A stretch of DNA of 64,000 nt, taken from assembly GCA_943736015.1 (NCBI GenBank), contig OX031061.1:12781290-12845289 (forward strand), in the 5' to 3' direction. Source of the stretch: Tridacna crocea. Its lineage: Eukaryota > Mollusca > Bivalvia > Cardiida > Cardiidae. Positions 62,282 to 64,000 of the stretch are shown here, piece by piece (position 1 is the stretch's first letter; every line of letters begins with the position of its first letter). A program made the translations under genes and the position numbers. The notes under the pieces were generated by a model, which saw nothing but the letters and a program-made list of their open reading frames with translations, was not told the DNA's origin and made no database searches.

Positions 62282-62345
62282 AAGTGAGAAATTTCGGCCC
62301 AGGTCAGCCTGTGGGGAGTGCACAGGCTCACCTGGGTGCAGATCT
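62282..62345. repeat. Foldback of the CAGGCTG type
   Basis: CCCAGGTCAGCCTGTGGGGAG and CACAGGCTCACCTGGG pair. It is related to the 51784 palindrome. Confidence 0.6.
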
Positions 62346-62400
62346 GCCTGGGTGGATGCTGTTCATAGATGCATTTAGCGCCCTTTTCGTTGTCTGGGCA

Positions 62401-62747
62401 TGTCATATAATTATTTTGAAGATTCAACTGTCTTATATGACGCATCACTAGCCCCGAAAGCGGGCTGTGTTATTACGCTCGATAAAGTAGCAATGTTGAA
62501 AATAGCTTTTACCAATACGTTTGAGGAGAAATGAGACCTGCTTTAGCTCCAGATTTCTCTAAACTGCTGATCATAGCTGAGAGATTTGCACGAGGTAGTG
62601 TAGAGTAAACCTTTATTTTAGTTTTGAATTCAAAGTAACAGTTGTCACGTAGGAAAGTGATTCGGTTCTGTACCCAGGATGCCCATATCAGATAGATGAG
62701 TATAAATTTATAGAATGCCATCTAGCTGGAGACAATGGCCCCCTTTT
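62401..62747 (-). mobile_element. Inverted copy of the SINE-like body at 16748-17102
   Basis: On the minus strand it reads TATAAATTTATACTCATCTA, then the CGTGACAACTGTTACTTT, CTATGATCAGCAGTTTAG and AGCCCGCTTTCGGGGC blocks in the same order. It ends at CAGACAACG. The tRNA-like head is absent. Confidence 0.8.
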
Positions 62748-62944
62748 TTACAGAACACAGCTTATTCATCATCATGTGTATCTCCTGTTTTGAATATGGG
62801 TAGCTGTGTTATTCGATAGGTTTTGTGTAATGTATCGTGACAGCTGAGTGCAACGAAAACTTCATAGATAGTGCAGTAGATATGTGATTTTAAAAATCTG
62901 TCACCATATTAAATTTTCTTTTTTTTCTCTAACTGGATCATGGT

Positions 62945-63175
62945 TTAACTCTTTACAAAACAATCCCTGGTTTTTACGACCCTGAAATAGAAGCATTTTG
63001 AAAACCTAGTGAGAAAGGGAGAAAATGCTGATAACCAGCATTTTCTCCTTTTCCCACAATGTTTTCTTCCCTGCTTGAAACAAACTTTAATTTTTGGGTT
63101 ACGTTTCTTTGTTGTTCTCTGTATGTTCTTTCAATGTGGACCAGTCTAAAATTTGGTCGTATGGTAAATAGTTAA
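62945..63175 (-). mobile_element. TTAA MITE, subfamily A, full length
   Basis: TTAACTCTTTACAAAACAATCCC to GGTAAATAGTTAA. Confidence 0.8.
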
Positions 63176-63296
63176 TTTTCATGGTAGCTGAGCTGTAGTT
63201 ACCTGTGTACTACTTGACAAAATTTTAGACTGGTTCATATTCAAAGTACTTGCAGACAACAAATTGAACTTGCTTCACATGACTGGATTGGTATTT

Positions 63297-63514
63297 AAAA
63301 CTCTTTACCACATGAGAAAATTTTAGACTGGTCCAAATTGAAAGCAAACAATGGTGAAAGAAAAATTGAAATTTGTTCTGGGAAGGGTAGAAAACACTGT
63401 GGGAAAGGAGAAAATGCTGGTTACCGGCATTTTCTCCTTTTCCCAGAGTATTTTCAAAAGGCTTCTTTCTCAGGGGCGTCAAAAGTAGGGATTGAGTCAC
63501 AGGTAATGGATTAA
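63297..63514 (+). mobile_element. TTAA MITE, subfamily A
   Basis: AAAACTCTTTACCACATGAG to GGTAATGGATTAA; core GCTGGTTACCGGC. Confidence 0.78.
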
Positions 63515-63729
63515 TACATTACCATACAATCCCTACTTTTGACGCACCTGAGAAAGAAGCCTTTAGAAAACATTGTGGGAAAAGGAGAAAATGCTGGTAA
63601 CCAGCATTTTCTCCTTTGCCCACAATGTTTTCTACCCTTCACAAAACAAATTCTCCTTTTCCCATAATTTGTTCAAATGCTACCCCCATTAGGGTCATTA
63701 AAACTGAGTATTGTGTGGTAAAGGGTTAA
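63511..63729 (-). mobile_element. TTAA MITE, subfamily A, rearranged right arm
   Basis: It shares TTAA 63511-63514 with the previous copy. After the palindrome, TTCACAAAACAAATTCTCC jumps to a second CTTTTCCCATAA...AGGGTCATTAAAA arm, so the right half mixes both arm types. It ends GTGGTAAAGGGTTAA. Confidence 0.75.
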
Positions 63730-63849
63730 ACCAACAGAATATGTAGTCAGTACAGTTCTGTACACAAAGTCATAGTTTATTTACTGGAAAATTCACAATG
63801 GAATCGAGACTGAAGGGGAGATTTGGGCCCATTGTCAGTCTTATTCACC

Positions 63850-63950
63850 AGAATTTTCTTAATTTGACTGTTACACAACTTCTGATTGGCTGCTAAACCA
63901 AATAGTTTAGCCAATCAGAAGTTGTGTTACTGTCAAAATTCTTAGAAAAT
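63850..63950. repeat. Foldback around ACACAACTTCTGATTGGC
   Basis: The stem ACACAACTTCTGATTGGCTG pairs with TTAGCCAATCAGAAGTTGTG across the loop CAAATA, extended outside by TTTGACTGT / ACTGTCAAA. Probably a small MITE. Confidence 0.75.
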
Positions 63951-63980
63951 CCTAGGAGAATAAGCTGAGAATCCTCCTAA

Positions 63981-64000
63981 GTCTTTCCCAAACAAGCCCT
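63981..64000 (-). mobile_element. Start of a subfamily B TTAA MITE, cut by the window edge
   Basis: GTCTTTCCCAAACAAGCCCT matches the B outer terminus. The rest lies beyond the window. Confidence 0.55.

Noticed and set aside
1605-63500. Many 60-140-codon ORFs containing words like KTLWEKEKMLVTSIFSFSHNVF or ENTVGKGENAGYQHFLLFPQCF
   Set aside because: These are the two-strand translations of the palindromic MITE core and recur with every copy. Nothing suggests they are expressed proteins.

Overview
The window is a stretch of animal nuclear genome. It is AT-rich, its exons are small with canonical GT/AG introns, and repeats are very dense. The repeat types point to a bivalve mollusc: the AGCTCACCTGAGC element, TATACCCC-ended elements, tRNA-derived SINEs, and many copies of short elements ending in TTAACCCTTTACC. 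A dreissenid such as the zebra mussel is my best guess, but that is inference.

Two host genes are visible, both on the plus strand. (1) From 2388 to 10356 lie the last three recognisable exons of an armadillo/HEAT-repeat protein, about one repeat per exon, all joined by phase-1 introns, with a polyadenylation signal at 10481. (2) From 17414 to 39121 lies a complete nine-exon gene for mitochondrial long-chain acyl-CoA dehydrogenase (ACADL). All its splice phases agree, but exon 6 has lost about 14 nt relative to the protein family. This breaks the frame and gives a stop at 28876.

Two large mobile elements carry long intact ORFs. From 32082 to 37371, inside ACADL intron 7, is a complete 5.29-kb DNA transposon. 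It has 28-bp terminal inverted repeats beginning CACT, a TAGA target duplication, about a dozen copies of a 14-bp subterminal motif (GTATCGAACATTAC and variants), and an antisense 805-codon transposase-like gene. From about 53650 to 57666 is a 5'-truncated non-LTR retrotransposon with a 1070-codon endonuclease/reverse-transcriptase ORF.

Most of the rest is repeats. The commonest is a group of roughly 180-260-bp MITEs, about 70 copies and fragments by eye. They start and end at TTAA with CCCTTTACC-like termini (piggyBac-like) and carry a long central palindrome. I use three subfamily names. A has core ATGCTGGTAACCAGCAT. B has core TTGCTCGTAACGAGCAA and outer ends CCCTTTCCCAAACAA. C has core GAAATTGCTCGTGACGAGC and outer ends CCCTTTACTCCATAG or CCCTTTACCCTATAAGG. 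For A and B, plus means the arm with GCATTTGCAGACGAC (or GTTTGCAGACGAC) comes first; for C, plus means the CTCCATAGATACTC end comes first. These MITEs nest in one another, abut while sharing one TTAA, and crowd ACADL splice sites.

Other repeats are a 27-bp minisatellite (14717-16471, resuming 17108-17200) split by a SINE-like insert, a 166-bp tandem array inside a mollusc-type element (20393-22114), a second TTAA MITE family (TTAAAGGTGG ends), several foldback families, and a 257-bp MITE with an 8-bp target duplication. I see no host gene from 39.2 to 53.6 kb or from 57.7 kb to the end.
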